A stretch of DNA of 10,770 nt from Desulfobacterales bacterium (GCA_029934695.1 JAOZLU010000091.1:1-10770), one strand, 5' to 3'; numbered from the stretch's first letter, positions 1-7,124 are shown. Notes: generated by a model not told the origin, from the letters alone. Made by a program: numbers and translations.

Positions 1-21
1 ATAGAGTTCTCTTTCAGGCAT
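1..21 (-). CDS. vgrG: Start of a vgrG (T6SS spike) gene, cut by the window edge
   Basis: Only seven codons are visible, reading M-P-E-R-E-L-Y from an ATG at 21. They match the opening of the VgrG-like remnant at 2438 (M-P-E-R-Q-L-Y), so I infer that this is the start of another, possibly intact, vgrG continuing beyond the left edge. An AGGA ribosome-binding site lies about 8 nt upstream (AACAGGAACC before AAAATG). VgrG trimers form the puncturing tip of the T6SS tube and carry effectors, which fits the ClpV and candidate effectors upstream. The call depends wholly on the resemblance to the second copy; only the missing downstream sequence can confirm it. Confidence 0.5.
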
Positions 22-23
22 TT
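1..23. repeat. Copy 1 of vgrG-start direct repeat
   Basis: This 23-nt stretch matches 2418-2440 at 21 of 23 positions in the same orientation, including an identical 13-nt core CTTTCAGGCATTT. It covers the start codon and first codons of the vgrG at the window edge. The two copies bracket the ptuA-ptuB pair. Confidence 0.65.
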
Positions 24-81
24 TTGGTTCCTGTTCAAATCAGTAATTCCCGATATCTCTGGTGGATACTTCCTCATCATT

Positions 82-975
82 CTATTTTAAAGGGCTGCTA
101 TCCGGCTCAAAAAACAGTGCAAACGCCTTAATCAATATATCTTTCGGGTCTCCATCCGGAAGTGTCTCAATAAAAAACGATTCAAAATTTTTCAACATAT
201 TCTTTCCCATCAGCGAATACTCTTTGTTTGGATTTTGCATCATTTTCAATAACTTAAATTCAGATAAGAATCTTTCCCTCACTGTGTCCAGAAAGTTTTC
301 TTCGTTAATTTGCCCTTTCTCGATATCTCTCTTAATTGACAGAGCTGTTTTCTTTAATTCTGTCCTGATACCATCAATTGCTTTTTTTCTGTTAAGAATT
401 AATCCCCGCCTGTTAAGTTTACAGATATTTATTGATTCTTTTCCATGTATCGAACCATTTTTTTCCCTTATTTCACCACAAATGCTGACCTTGAGATGGT
501 TTTCAGGAGTACTGATTTCAGGATGAAGCAACAACGGCTTCTCGGAGCAAAATGATAGAGAATCCGCTTTCCACTCAGCCATATTTTTTTGCGGCTGAAA
601 GAGGCGATCTTTTTCATTCTCCAAAGGAAAAGAATCCCCCTTTTCCATATTACACACCTCACAGCAACTTATAAGATTACTCCATTCATAGACCAGCCAG
701 TAATATCCCGGATGTTCACTGTTCTCTCTCACGCGTCCCTTGGGACGATAATGATCAATTCGCATATAACTATGAGAAGGGTTAATATGAGATTCACAAT
801 AGCCGCATTTATCTGAATAGATACTCCTCAACAACTTTCGTATTGTCTCTTCCCCATAAATATGGTTTCTTGCTTTGTGATTTTTCCTTTCCTGCAAAGC
901 CCTTTCCACCCATTTTATGGTTTTGTCTGATATTAGTGCTGACGGTTTTTTCTTCGCCTTATGTACCTTAATCAC
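82..975 (-). CDS. ptuB: PtuB-like HNH endonuclease (Septu defence system)
   Basis: This 297-aa protein has a clear HNH nuclease core of the TIGR02646/PtuB type. A first zinc-binding pair CGYC lies at 57-60, followed by DHYRPKG at 74-80 with the catalytic His, then YYWLVYEWSNLISCCEVCN around 91-109 with the second cysteine pair, and a trailing FPL at 116-118. In known Septu systems PtuB is the nuclease partner of the ATPase PtuA and the pair protects against phage by nucleic-acid cleavage; related pairs are also effectors of some retrons. The start is GTG at 975, 6 nt after the ptuA stop, so the two are presumably co-translated. The C-terminal half (about 160-297) is helical and charged with no motif I recognise. 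I see no reverse transcriptase in the window, so Septu is favoured over a retron. Confidence 0.85.
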   Translation of the reverse strand: MIKVHKAKKKPSALISDKTIKWVERALQERKNHKARNHIYGEETIRKLLRSIYSDKCGYCESHINPSHSYMRIDHYRPKGRVRENSEHPGYYWLVYEWSNLISCCEVCNMEKGDSFPLENEKDRLFQPQKNMAEWKADSLSFCSEKPLLLHPEISTPENHLKVSICGEIREKNGSIHGKESINICKLNRRGLILNRKKAIDGIRTELKKTALSIKRDIEKGQINEENFLDTVRERFLSEFKLLKMMQNPNKEYSLMGKNMLKNFESFFIETLPDGDPKDILIKAFALFFEPDSSPLK

Positions 976-981
976 TTTCTG

Positions 982-2124
982 TCACTCTCTTTCATACCAG
1001 TCTTTCGGAATAATTTTTCCAGATACAGCATCTTTTGCAATTGCTTCTTCAATGGCCCTGCGTTCAAGAATATCTTTGTAAGTATCTTCGCTATCAAGCG
1101 ATTCATAGCCATTAAGGTCGTCGCTGAACAAGTCCTCCAGCCTGAACAGCGGAGAACTTAACAGGGCATTGGGATGCATTCTGCTTACATCAATCCCTGT
1201 CTCCCGAATGACAGTGCCGCTGACTTCATCTCGTTCAACGACAAAGAATTTTGATCCCGCAGGCGCGCCCAGCAGCGGGATCGGACTGTGTGCGCTGCAA
1301 ACAAACTGGACCCGGGGAAATGTCCTGCTTAACAGACCTGGAAACTCGCGCTGATATACTGGATGAATATGTATGTCAAGCTCGTCAATAACCACGATTC
1401 CCTCCAGCTTTTCCGGATCAGTCTCCTCGGGCTGCATTTCAAAGAGACGAATCAGAATATCCCCCGCCATGGCGAGGATACTCCTGTGCCCGCTGCCGAT
1501 CTGACGGATTTCTGCCCAGTATCCCTTTTCTCTGTACAGCAGGTAGTCCTTTTCCAGCCTGATCTCCGAGATGTTCGGCAACAGTTCTTCCAGAAGCCTC
1601 ATAACATTACGCCGGCGGATATCAGTCCCGGGTTCCGAATCCTCCCGCAGCTTCTGTCCGATGATCCAGCGTTCGATATTACGCAGATTTCCTCTCTGGT
1701 CTAACAGATTCCTTTCCGGATCGATGTGCTCTCTCTCCTGGCCGATGCTCAGATCGCCCTGAATCTCCAGACGCGAGGGGCCGTAAGCACAGAAGTAGCC
1801 GACAGGATCCGCACCTGACCATCCCCGTATTTCCGTATGCCATGCGACAGTATTTGTCTTCTCTCGGCCCTGAACCCACAGCCCCGCACTGATTCGGCAT
1901 TTTTCCTGTCCTCGGAGCAGGTCTCCGGCATTTCTCGGTCCGCATACCCCGATGGTCAGAGCCTGAAGAAAAGCTGTTTTCCCGGACCCGTTCTCTCCCG
2001 ATAGGAATATCCAGGGAATCTTATTCGTCAGATGCGGAATAACAATATTCTGAATACAATGGAAATGCTCTATTTCAATCTTTTGCAGGGCATAAGGGAG
2101 AAAAACTTTCGCTTTTTCTGACAT
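982..2124 (-). CDS. ptuA: PtuA-like AAA/SMC-type ATPase (Septu defence system)
   Basis: This 380-aa protein is an ABC/SMC-like ATPase of the AAA_15/AAA_21 kind. It opens with a RecF-like beta strand (IEIEHFHCIQNIVI, 16-29), then Walker A GENGSGKT at 43-50, an ABC-signature-like IGSGHRSIL at 209-217, Walker B VVIDELDIHIHP at 244-255, and an H-loop-like FVCSAHSP at 274-281. The next gene encodes an HNH nuclease of the PtuB type, and this ATPase-HNH pairing is the hallmark of Septu. PtuA is thought to assemble into multimers that sense nucleotides and control PtuB. The ATG at 2124 has an AAGGA site upstream. The reading frame overlaps the degenerate tail of the VgrG remnant by 55 nt. An unrelated OLD-like ATPase is less likely given the partner. 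Confidence 0.82.
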   Translation of the reverse strand: MSEKAKVFLPYALQKIEIEHFHCIQNIVIPHLTNKIPWIFLSGENGSGKTAFLQALTIGVCGPRNAGDLLRGQEKCRISAGLWVQGREKTNTVAWHTEIRGWSGADPVGYFCAYGPSRLEIQGDLSIGQEREHIDPERNLLDQRGNLRNIERWIIGQKLREDSEPGTDIRRRNVMRLLEELLPNISEIRLEKDYLLYREKGYWAEIRQIGSGHRSILAMAGDILIRLFEMQPEETDPEKLEGIVVIDELDIHIHPVYQREFPGLLSRTFPRVQFVCSAHSPIPLLGAPAGSKFFVVERDEVSGTVIRETGIDVSRMHPNALLSSPLFRLEDLFSDDLNGYESLDSEDTYKDILERRAIEEAIAKDAVSGKIIPKDWYERE

Positions 2125-2438
2125 GGTATTGTTTCCTTTTGTCCAGCAAGCCCGCAGTTAATATCACTTTCATCAAAAATCTTCCGATTTCTGTAAAATT
2201 TCTCCGAGCAAACCTGCACGTTTGAAATCTTTTCTTTGGGAACAATTGGGCCCGGGGCCAATTCACTCTGTTCCACAAGCTTCCTGAAATCGACATTTCC
2301 GTCCTCGGACCGTAATTTCAGGCGGTAATGAAACAGCCCGGAAATCTGCTCCTTCCCATTAATATCCGCAAGATGGAATTTTCTTACCCCTTCGTCCACC
2401 GGCGTGGTTACATAAAGATATAGTTGTCTTTCAGGCAT
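2070..2438 (-). pseudogene. vgrG: VgrG N-terminal remnant
   Basis: The frame encodes 122 aa, but only the first 55-60 residues look like protein. They carry the usual VgrG opening pattern, including ADINGKEQISGLFHYRLKL and then SEDGNVDFRKLVEQ, comparable to the family pattern in which a strand is followed by G-x-E-x-(I/L)-S-x-L-F-x-Y-x-L and a short Asp-rich link. VgrG proteins usually exceed 500 aa. After about residue 60 the sequence becomes lysine-rich and featureless and runs into the start of ptuA, so the rest of the gene is missing. A weak AGGG lies 13 nt upstream of the ATG, and the first seven codons are near-identical to those at the left window edge. I read this as a leftover 5' end created when the ptuAB cargo arrived. 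Confidence 0.65.
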
Positions 2439-2440
2439 TT
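2418..2440. repeat. Copy 2 of vgrG-start direct repeat
   Basis: This partner of the repeat at 1-23 matches at 21 of 23 positions in direct orientation. It covers the ATG and first codons of the VgrG remnant. The copies are 2417 bp apart and enclose ptuA and ptuB. Confidence 0.65.
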
Positions 2441-2549
2441 AATTTCAGAGTCCCTTAATTATCCTCAGTAAATCAGGATGGTCAAAATATAGATATACAA
2501 ACTATCAAAGCAACGATGAAGTAAGTAGATGCTCACTAATATGTCTTTT

Positions 2550-3023
2550 TCATTTTACATACTTTTTTATTATTTCCCTTGATTTTTTCATTCCTTTGTA
2601 GTGTTTTGTAACATCTTTCAGATAAGTGGGATTTCCCCCTCCGTTATAGTCTTTTATCGCTGTGTTCCAGCCTTTCCAACCAGATATATACCATTCTTGT
2701 TTTGCCTTCTTATATTTTAAAATCTGATCAATTGAAATATTAGTGCCCTTTAATGTATTGTACTTTTTTATGACATCAACAGTCGTTCCTAATTTTATCG
2801 CAATATTCCACAAATAATCCCCGGATTTAACCACATATTCTAATACATCTCCACTCTCGACTGTTCTTTGGTTAAACTTTGCAGCTTTACGGAATAGCCA
2901 AGCAACCCCTGCCTCAATACTTGTTTTGGCATCCATTCGTTCAGTCTTATTTAACTGGCTATAATCCCAGCCTTTACCCTTTTTCCAAGGAGTCACTTTT
3001 TTCATTTTTAGCGTATTACGCAA
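2550..3023 (-). CDS. C-terminal half of split lytic transglycosylase-LysM effector
   Basis: The frame runs 157 codons from a TTG at 3023, but it is best read as the continuation of the gene at 3016-3561. It holds the second part of a transglycosylase-like domain (SIEAGVAWLFRKAAKF, 35-50, matching the helix that in such enzymes precedes the substrate groove), an inserted LysM module (about 63-105, YVVKSGDYLWNIAIKLGTTV then a hydrophobic tail ending ILKYKKA), and the closing domain segment with D-YNGGGNPTYL at 125-134. LysM binds peptidoglycan, and the YNGGG-xx-YL pattern is typical of lytic transglycosylase C-termini. In a T6SS setting such proteins are delivered effectors that cleave glycan strands. 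An upstream in-frame stop lies about 14 nt before the TTG and there is no convincing ribosome-binding site, so independent translation is doubtful. It ends 111 nt before the VgrG remnant. Confidence 0.7.
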   Translation of the reverse strand: MRNTLKMKKVTPWKKGKGWDYSQLNKTERMDAKTSIEAGVAWLFRKAAKFNQRTVESGDVLEYVVKSGDYLWNIAIKLGTTVDVIKKYNTLKGTNISIDQILKYKKAKQEWYISGWKGWNTAIKDYNGGGNPTYLKDVTKHYKGMKKSREIIKKYVK

Positions 3024-3561
3024 TTTTTTTACTGGTAATTAAATCTGTATGCTCTTTACCTTCTCTGAGTACAGATAACGCGGTATCTCCCTGATTGGCA
3101 ACTTGCATAGGATCATACTTTCGTGCGTCAGGGTAGCTTTCAGGGGCCTCTTGCTCAATCATAGCTCGGATCCATTCGGGATCTAATTTTATAGTCGGTT
3201 TAAGCTGTTCATTATATGATCTGACAATGTTGTTAATATAATTATATAAACTTGGCGACTCAGGTATTATGTCATATATTCTGATAATTTTTAAGTTGCC
3301 TAATACTAACTTATTGGCAGTATCCTCGATAATTGCGTCGCCTGATTTTTGGCACAACATAATATCATTTGAAACAAAGTTTTTCAGACGCTCTGTATTA
3401 AATTGGTCATAAGTACATAAATGCCTAAGAAGTGTTTCTGCCTCCAAACCAGATAAGATCGATAATTCACTTCCAAAAAACCGCAGAGGATGAAAAAGGA
3501 AGCTAAAACTCTCAGCAATTATAAAATCACCTGTTGGTCCATTAAGAATAATTTCCCCCAT
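3016..3561 (-). CDS. N-terminal half of split lytic transglycosylase-LysM effector
   Basis: This 181-aa frame starts at ATG 3561, with AAAGG 8 nt upstream and 10 nt after the preceding stop. Residues 1-120 are unrecognised and may be a loading or targeting domain. From about 125 it matches the front of a lytic transglycosylase: WIRAMIEQEAPESYPD, with E138 as the likely catalytic acid, then DPMQVANQGD at 150-159, equivalent to the family's MQ(I/V)xNxGD. Related T6SS-linked proteins continue through a GKE-DLI segment into an AGV-x-L helix, a LysM module and YNGGG. Here GKE-DLI is at 168-174, but the frame stops at 3016 and the remainder is found in the +1 frame at 3023-2550. The substrate would be peptidoglycan in the target periplasm. 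No signal peptide is present, consistent with T6SS delivery rather than Sec export. Confidence 0.72.
   Translation of the reverse strand: MGEIILNGPTGDFIIAESFSFLFHPLRFFGSELSILSGLEAETLLRHLCTYDQFNTERLKNFVSNDIMLCQKSGDAIIEDTANKLVLGNLKIIRIYDIIPESPSLYNYINNIVRSYNEQLKPTIKLDPEWIRAMIEQEAPESYPDARKYDPMQVANQGDTALSVLREGKEHTDLITSKKIA
3024..3030 (-). other. Seven-A run at the frame junction
   Basis: On the coding strand the junction reads AGT-AAA-AAA-ATT-GCG-TAA. The run of seven A sits inside the roughly 20-nt window where both frames are open. Removing one A joins the two halves of the transglycosylase in frame and gives a protein of about 338 aa. The site could be a sequencing error, a real inactivating indel, or a place where polymerase or ribosome slippage restores the product. 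Confidence 0.7.
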
Positions 3562-3571
3562 AAGAATGCCT

Positions 3572-4069
3572 TTATCTCAGTTTTCTCCTCTCCAATCTCA
3601 TATTCGGCAAAAGTTCACTCCATTCTATCCTGTCAACAGAAATCTCTTTGCCTTTATTTGAAAAAATAAGTAAATTACCTTCCACACCATTGGCCAGGCG
3701 TATGTCAAGATATCCGAAAAGTAACAGAGTATTGCCATCACAACGTAACGGACGCTCATTAACATAACGGATAACATGCAGGAGTTCAAAGCTCCTGTTA
3801 AATACCACGATCTTATTTAACCCTCTCGGTGCTGCCATGGCAGGAATAATTTCCCGGACATCAAGAACATAAAGAATCTCGCCTTCGACATTCAGATTAC
3901 CGATATGACTGAAATGAGTTAATACAAGGTCTGTCGGGTTGGTAACTCCCGATTTTTTTAGTTCCTCATAGAAAATAAGTCTTTCTCGGCCTAATTCCGG
4001 AATACTTGAGCCTGAATATATGAGAATACAGATAATTATTAAAGCATAAGTGATTTTTTTATACTTCAT
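3572..4069 (-). CDS. Membrane-anchored unknown, candidate periplasmic immunity protein
   Basis: This is a 165-aa protein I do not recognise. Its N-terminus is lysine-rich and then hydrophobic (MKYKKITYALIIICILIYSG), which looks like an uncleaved anchor or signal peptide placing the rest in the periplasm; no lipobox cysteine follows. The body is strand-rich (LNVEGEILYVLDV at 59-71, KIVVFNRSFELLHVIRY at 86-102) and might be a beta-propeller-like or immunity fold. It sits 10 nt upstream of the transglycosylase effector, and its ATG overlaps the preceding 53-aa gene by 11 nt (ATGAAGTATAA), so the three are probably one translational unit. A periplasmic immunity role against the cell-wall enzyme is inferred only from location and topology. 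Confidence 0.6.
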   Translation of the reverse strand: MKYKKITYALIIICILIYSGSSIPELGRERLIFYEELKKSGVTNPTDLVLTHFSHIGNLNVEGEILYVLDVREIIPAMAAPRGLNKIVVFNRSFELLHVIRYVNERPLRCDGNTLLLFGYLDIRLANGVEGNLLIFSNKGKEISVDRIEWSELLPNMRLERRKLR

Positions 4070-4220
4070 TTTGGGCAGTCCATGTCCAACACCTCATATA
4101 TAACCCCGGTTTTGTATTTTCGGAATAATTTTTTTGGAGCGATTTTATGACTTGAACAATCTTCTCAAAATTATCCGGTTCTGCCTCTAACCAACCCCGT
4201 AAAGAATAAAAATATGCCAT
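4059..4220 (-). CDS. Small 53-aa protein with strong ribosome-binding site
   Basis: The protein opens MAYFYSLRGWLEAEPDNF and ends in a tryptophan-rich C-terminus (CWTWTAQNEV). The YFYSLRGWLE opening is reminiscent of small immunity-type proteins found with polymorphic toxins, which are normally longer, so this may be a truncated member; I cannot name the family. The start at 4220 is chosen over an in-frame ATG at 4256 because a consensus AGGAGG lies 5 nt upstream of it, and the longer version would begin inside the clpV stop region. It follows clpV by 32 nt, and its last codons overlap the next gene's start by 11 nt, suggesting translational coupling. Confidence 0.5.
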   Translation of the reverse strand: MAYFYSLRGWLEAEPDNFEKIVQVIKSLQKNYSENTKPGLYMRCWTWTAQNEV

Positions 4221-4225
4221 GTCAC

Positions 4226-4231
4226 CCTCCT
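4226..4231 (-). promoter_or_regulatory. Consensus Shine-Dalgarno AGGAGG
   Basis: AGGAGG followed by GTGAC and then ATG at 4220. It is the strongest ribosome-binding site in the window and fixes the start of the 53-aa gene. Confidence 0.7.
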
Positions 4232-4252
4232 GAACCTGTAAGGAACACGCTT

Positions 4253-7036
4253 TCAATCAACATCTGTATCATCAGTCTCGCTTCCCTGAGAAGACTGATC
4301 AGATGCCACCCCCGCATCTTCAGACACCGCACCCGCATTTTCAGACACATCCGCCGGCCCGAAGCGATACGCAAACCTGCCTTCTTCATCCATATCCGCA
4401 AATATCTCCTCAGAGACCTCCCCAGCGGCCATCTGACCGAGAAGTCTCTCTGAAAGTTCGGGAAGCAGGTTCTGGGTCAGGATATGATCCACATTGCGTG
4501 CGCCGGTATCCACCTGGGTGCATCGGGCAGAGATGGTCTCAACCAGCTTGTCGCTGTAAGCAAAAGCGATTTTGTGATTCTCCTCAAACCTTTTCTGAAC
4601 CTTGTCTAACTTTAACCGGACGATCTTTTGGATCACCTCATCATCCAGGGGATAATACGGCACAATCACCAGACGCCCCAGGAATGCCGGTTTGAACTGT
4701 TGCACGAGTTCAGGCCGAATCCGGCTGATCAGGGTTTCCGGGTCCGGCGGATTCTGAGGATCACGGCAGGCCCCCAGGATTCTCTCGGACCCCATATTGG
4801 ACGTGAGCAGAATCACGGTGTTTCTGAAGTCTATGCTCAGACCCTCCGCGTCCTCCAGCGTCCCCTTGTCAAAGACTTGGTAAAACAACTCCATCACATC
4901 CGGATGCGCTTTCTCCACCTCATCGAGAAGCACCACGCTGTAAGGCTTGCGGCGCACGGCTTCGGTCAGCACGCCGCCCTGTCCGTACCCCACATACCCC
5001 GGAGGCGAGCCTTTAAGCCCGGAGACGGTGTGGGCCTCCTGATATTCGGACATATTCAGCGTGACCATGTTCTGATCCCCGCCGTAAAGGAGGTCTGCAA
5101 GGGTGATGGCGGTCTCTGTTTTGCCGATTCCGCTGGGGCCGACCAGAAAAAACACGCCCGCGGGTTTATTCGGATCTTCTAATCTGGCCCGGGAAGTCTG
5201 AATCCGCCGGCAGATCGTATCCAACGCATCGGACTGCCCCACGACCCGCTCTTCCATATTTCCCTTCAGACTGAGAATGCCCTGTATCTCATCCGTGAGC
5301 ATATTTCCCACCGGAATGCCGGTCCATCCGGATATGACATCCGCAACCACCTGGGCATCCACACAGGTATGAATCATGGGCGTTTTGCCCTGAAGGGATT
5401 TCAGTTCCTCTTTCAATGCTGCCAGTTGAGAGATTGATTCGGCCATATCCTCGGCTTTCTCCGCGGGTGCTTCGCTTCCATCTTCAGCCTCAGCGGGCCG
5501 GGGATCGAGGTTCGAGCGCTGAACTTCGAGATTTTTCTGGAGTTTGATGATCTGTTCCACTTTTTCCGCTTCCGCTTTCCAGCGTGCGTCCGCTTCCTTT
5601 TCCCGTTTTTTCAATGCGTCCAGGTCATTTCTTAATTCATCAATTCTCTCGGCATGATCTCCGCCTGAAATCTGCTCCCGTTCCAGGATATCGAGTTCCA
5701 TTTTCACCAATGATTCCCGACGGGTGATATGCTCGAGTTCAGGAGGGGTGGCGTTCTGCTCAATAGCGACGCGGGCGCATGCGGTATCCAACACACTGAT
5801 GGCCTTGTCCGGCAACTGTCTTCCCGAAATATAGCGATGAGAAAGCCTGACTGCATCCTGTACGGCTTCATCCAAGATAACGACATTATGATGGCTCTCA
5901 AGATGCGGGACCAGTCCCCGGAGCATATCCACGGCAGAGTCCTCGCTCGGTTCGTCCACCTGAACCACCTGAAACCGACGCGTCAGGGCCGGGTCTTTTT
6001 CAAAATATTTTTTGTACTCAGACCAGGTGGTCGCGGCAATGGTGCGGAGTTCTCCCCGGGCAAGGGCCGGTTTGAGGAGATTGGCCGCGTCTCCCTGGCC
6101 TGCTGCCCCGCCTGCGCCGATCAGGGTGTGGGCTTCGTCAATAAAGAGAATGATGGGCTGGGGTGAGCTTTTCACTTCGTCAATGACCGACTTCAGCCGC
6201 TTTTCAAACTCTCCTTTCACACCTGCGCCGGCTTGGAGAAGTCCCAGGTCAAGAAGACGGATGGAGACATTCTCAAGCAGGGGCGGCACATCCCTGCTGA
6301 CAATACGGATGGCAAAGCCTTCCACCACAGCGGTTTTTCCCACGCCTGCCTCGCCTGTGAGAATCGGATTATTCTGACGCCGGCGGGTCAGGATGTCGAT
6401 GATCTGGCGGATTTCCATGTCACGGCCCTGGATTGGGTCGATAAGTCCGGCTTTGGCTTTCGCGGTGAGATCAAGGGTGTATTTGTCCAGCTCGGGGGTC
6501 TCGGATTTGCCGGATACCGGTTGCTGGTTGCGGCTTGCGGGTTCCTGGATGGACGGAGATTCCTCGCCTGATGTCCGGATGATCTCCCGGATGTCATCTT
6601 TGAGGGCAGCCCGGGGAATTTTCAGGAGCGCGGGAGCGGATTCAAGGATATTTTTTCTGAACTTGCCGTCGTCCAGAATCGCCAGAAGAATCGCTCCGGA
6701 GCGTATTTTTGCCGCATCCATCTGAATCGAGGAGACGGCCCATGCCTGTTCCAGAATCCGCAGGATGTTCCCGGAGAGTGAGGGGGTATGCGTGTTCCCC
6801 CGGCGGAATTCTTCAATGGTCAGGGTCAGTTCTTTGTTAATGTCTTCCGGCCTGATTTCATAATATCGGAAGAGTCTTGATATATCCGTATTCGGGATAT
6901 CCAGCAGCGTCAGGAGAAAGTGTTCGATCTCCACGTCATAATTGGTCTGGGATAAACATAAATGAGCTGCTGTTTCGAGTCCTTTGCGGCATGTGGGGTT
7001 CAGTTTCCCGATGAGGCTTTGCAGGTCAAGGGTCAT
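4253..7036 (-). CDS. clpV: ClpV/TssH, T6SS sheath-disassembly AAA+ ATPase
   Basis: This is a 927-aa class-1 Clp ATPase of T6SS type. ClpV forms hexamers in the cytoplasm that unfold the contracted TssB/TssC sheath so it can be reused. In order: an N-domain with two Clp-N repeats (about 1-150), a variable linker (158-182), AAA1 with Walker A GEAGVGKT at 228-235, Walker B FIDEAH at 298-303 and arginine finger RRF at 353-355, a coiled-coil middle domain (about 435-550) with an acidic alanine-rich insert, the GWTGIPVG motif at 570-577, AAA2 with Walker A GPSGIGKT at 633-640, pore loop GYVGYG at 680-685, Walker B LLDEVEKAH and sensor-2 GAR at 845-847. The C-terminal 35 residues form an acidic Asp/Glu/Ser tail. 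I prefer ATG 7036 over the GTG three codons earlier because AGGTGA then sits correctly as the ribosome-binding site. Base composition is richer in GC than the flanking effector genes, as expected for a core gene. Other core tss genes are outside the window. Confidence 0.95.
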   Translation of the reverse strand: MTLDLQSLIGKLNPTCRKGLETAAHLCLSQTNYDVEIEHFLLTLLDIPNTDISRLFRYYEIRPEDINKELTLTIEEFRRGNTHTPSLSGNILRILEQAWAVSSIQMDAAKIRSGAILLAILDDGKFRKNILESAPALLKIPRAALKDDIREIIRTSGEESPSIQEPASRNQQPVSGKSETPELDKYTLDLTAKAKAGLIDPIQGRDMEIRQIIDILTRRRQNNPILTGEAGVGKTAVVEGFAIRIVSRDVPPLLENVSIRLLDLGLLQAGAGVKGEFEKRLKSVIDEVKSSPQPIILFIDEAHTLIGAGGAAGQGDAANLLKPALARGELRTIAATTWSEYKKYFEKDPALTRRFQVVQVDEPSEDSAVDMLRGLVPHLESHHNVVILDEAVQDAVRLSHRYISGRQLPDKAISVLDTACARVAIEQNATPPELEHITRRESLVKMELDILEREQISGGDHAERIDELRNDLDALKKREKEADARWKAEAEKVEQIIKLQKNLEVQRSNLDPRPAEAEDGSEAPAEKAEDMAESISQLAALKEELKSLQGKTPMIHTCVDAQVVADVISGWTGIPVGNMLTDEIQGILSLKGNMEERVVGQSDALDTICRRIQTSRARLEDPNKPAGVFFLVGPSGIGKTETAITLADLLYGGDQNMVTLNMSEYQEAHTVSGLKGSPPGYVGYGQGGVLTEAVRRKPYSVVLLDEVEKAHPDVMELFYQVFDKGTLEDAEGLSIDFRNTVILLTSNMGSERILGACRDPQNPPDPETLISRIRPELVQQFKPAFLGRLVIVPYYPLDDEVIQKIVRLKLDKVQKRFEENHKIAFAYSDKLVETISARCTQVDTGARNVDHILTQNLLPELSERLLGQMAAGEVSEEIFADMDEEGRFAYRFGPADVSENAGAVSEDAGVASDQSSQGSETDDTDVD

Positions 7037-7064
7037 TTTTTTCACCTGTTATTCTTTTTTAACT

Positions 7065-7120
7065 GTAGGACAGTTTTTCAAATTGTCCGTCCGAAAAAAC
7101 AATTTGGAAAATTGTTCTAC
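7065..7120. repeat. Inverted repeat with 22-nt arms upstream of clpV
   Basis: Arms at 7065-7086 and 7099-7120 are complementary at 19 of 22 positions around a 12-nt loop (CCGTCCGAAAAA). The three exceptions are all G-U pairs when read as plus-strand RNA and A-C mismatches when read as minus-strand RNA. Each arm is also partly self-complementary, so alternative shorter hairpins are possible at 7068-7088 and 7098-7116. It could be a MITE-like relic, a regulatory structure, or a terminator for an antisense transcript. Confidence 0.65.
7094..7116 (-). terminator. Possible weak intrinsic terminator before clpV
   Basis: Read on the transcribed strand, AACAATTT-TCC-AAATTGTT forms an 8-bp stem with a 3-nt loop, and the final stem bases merge into a run of six T. 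The stem is very AT-rich, so termination would be inefficient. It lies just after the PD-(D/E)XK gene and before clpV, and it competes with the larger inverted-repeat structure. Confidence 0.35.
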
Positions 7121-7124
7121 ATTT

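Noticed and set aside
62..526. Plus-strand open frame of 154 codons opposite ptuB
   Set aside because: It lies fully antisense to the HNH gene, has a Phe/Ser/Leu-rich shadow composition and no motif.
1363..1704. Plus-strand open frame of 113 codons opposite ptuA
   Set aside because: Antisense shadow of the ATPase gene; no supporting signal.
82..2124. Retron with PtuAB-type effectors
   Set aside because: No reverse transcriptase or msr/msd-like structure is visible in the window; a plain Septu-like pair explains the data.
2486..2513. Possible minus-strand promoter (TTGCTT, 16 bp, TATATT) before the VgrG remnant
   Set aside because: Only three of six -35 bases match and the region is AT-rich, so chance matches are likely.
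3776..3798. CAGGAG...CTCCTG inverted repeat
   Set aside because: It is internal to the 165-aa coding region with only a 6-bp stem and no T-run, so it is not a credible terminator or element.
4303..6571. Several plus-strand open frames of 110-184 codons opposite clpV
   Set aside because: They are arginine/histidine/proline-rich shadows of a strongly supported ATPase gene, with no ribosome-binding sites or recognisable motifs.
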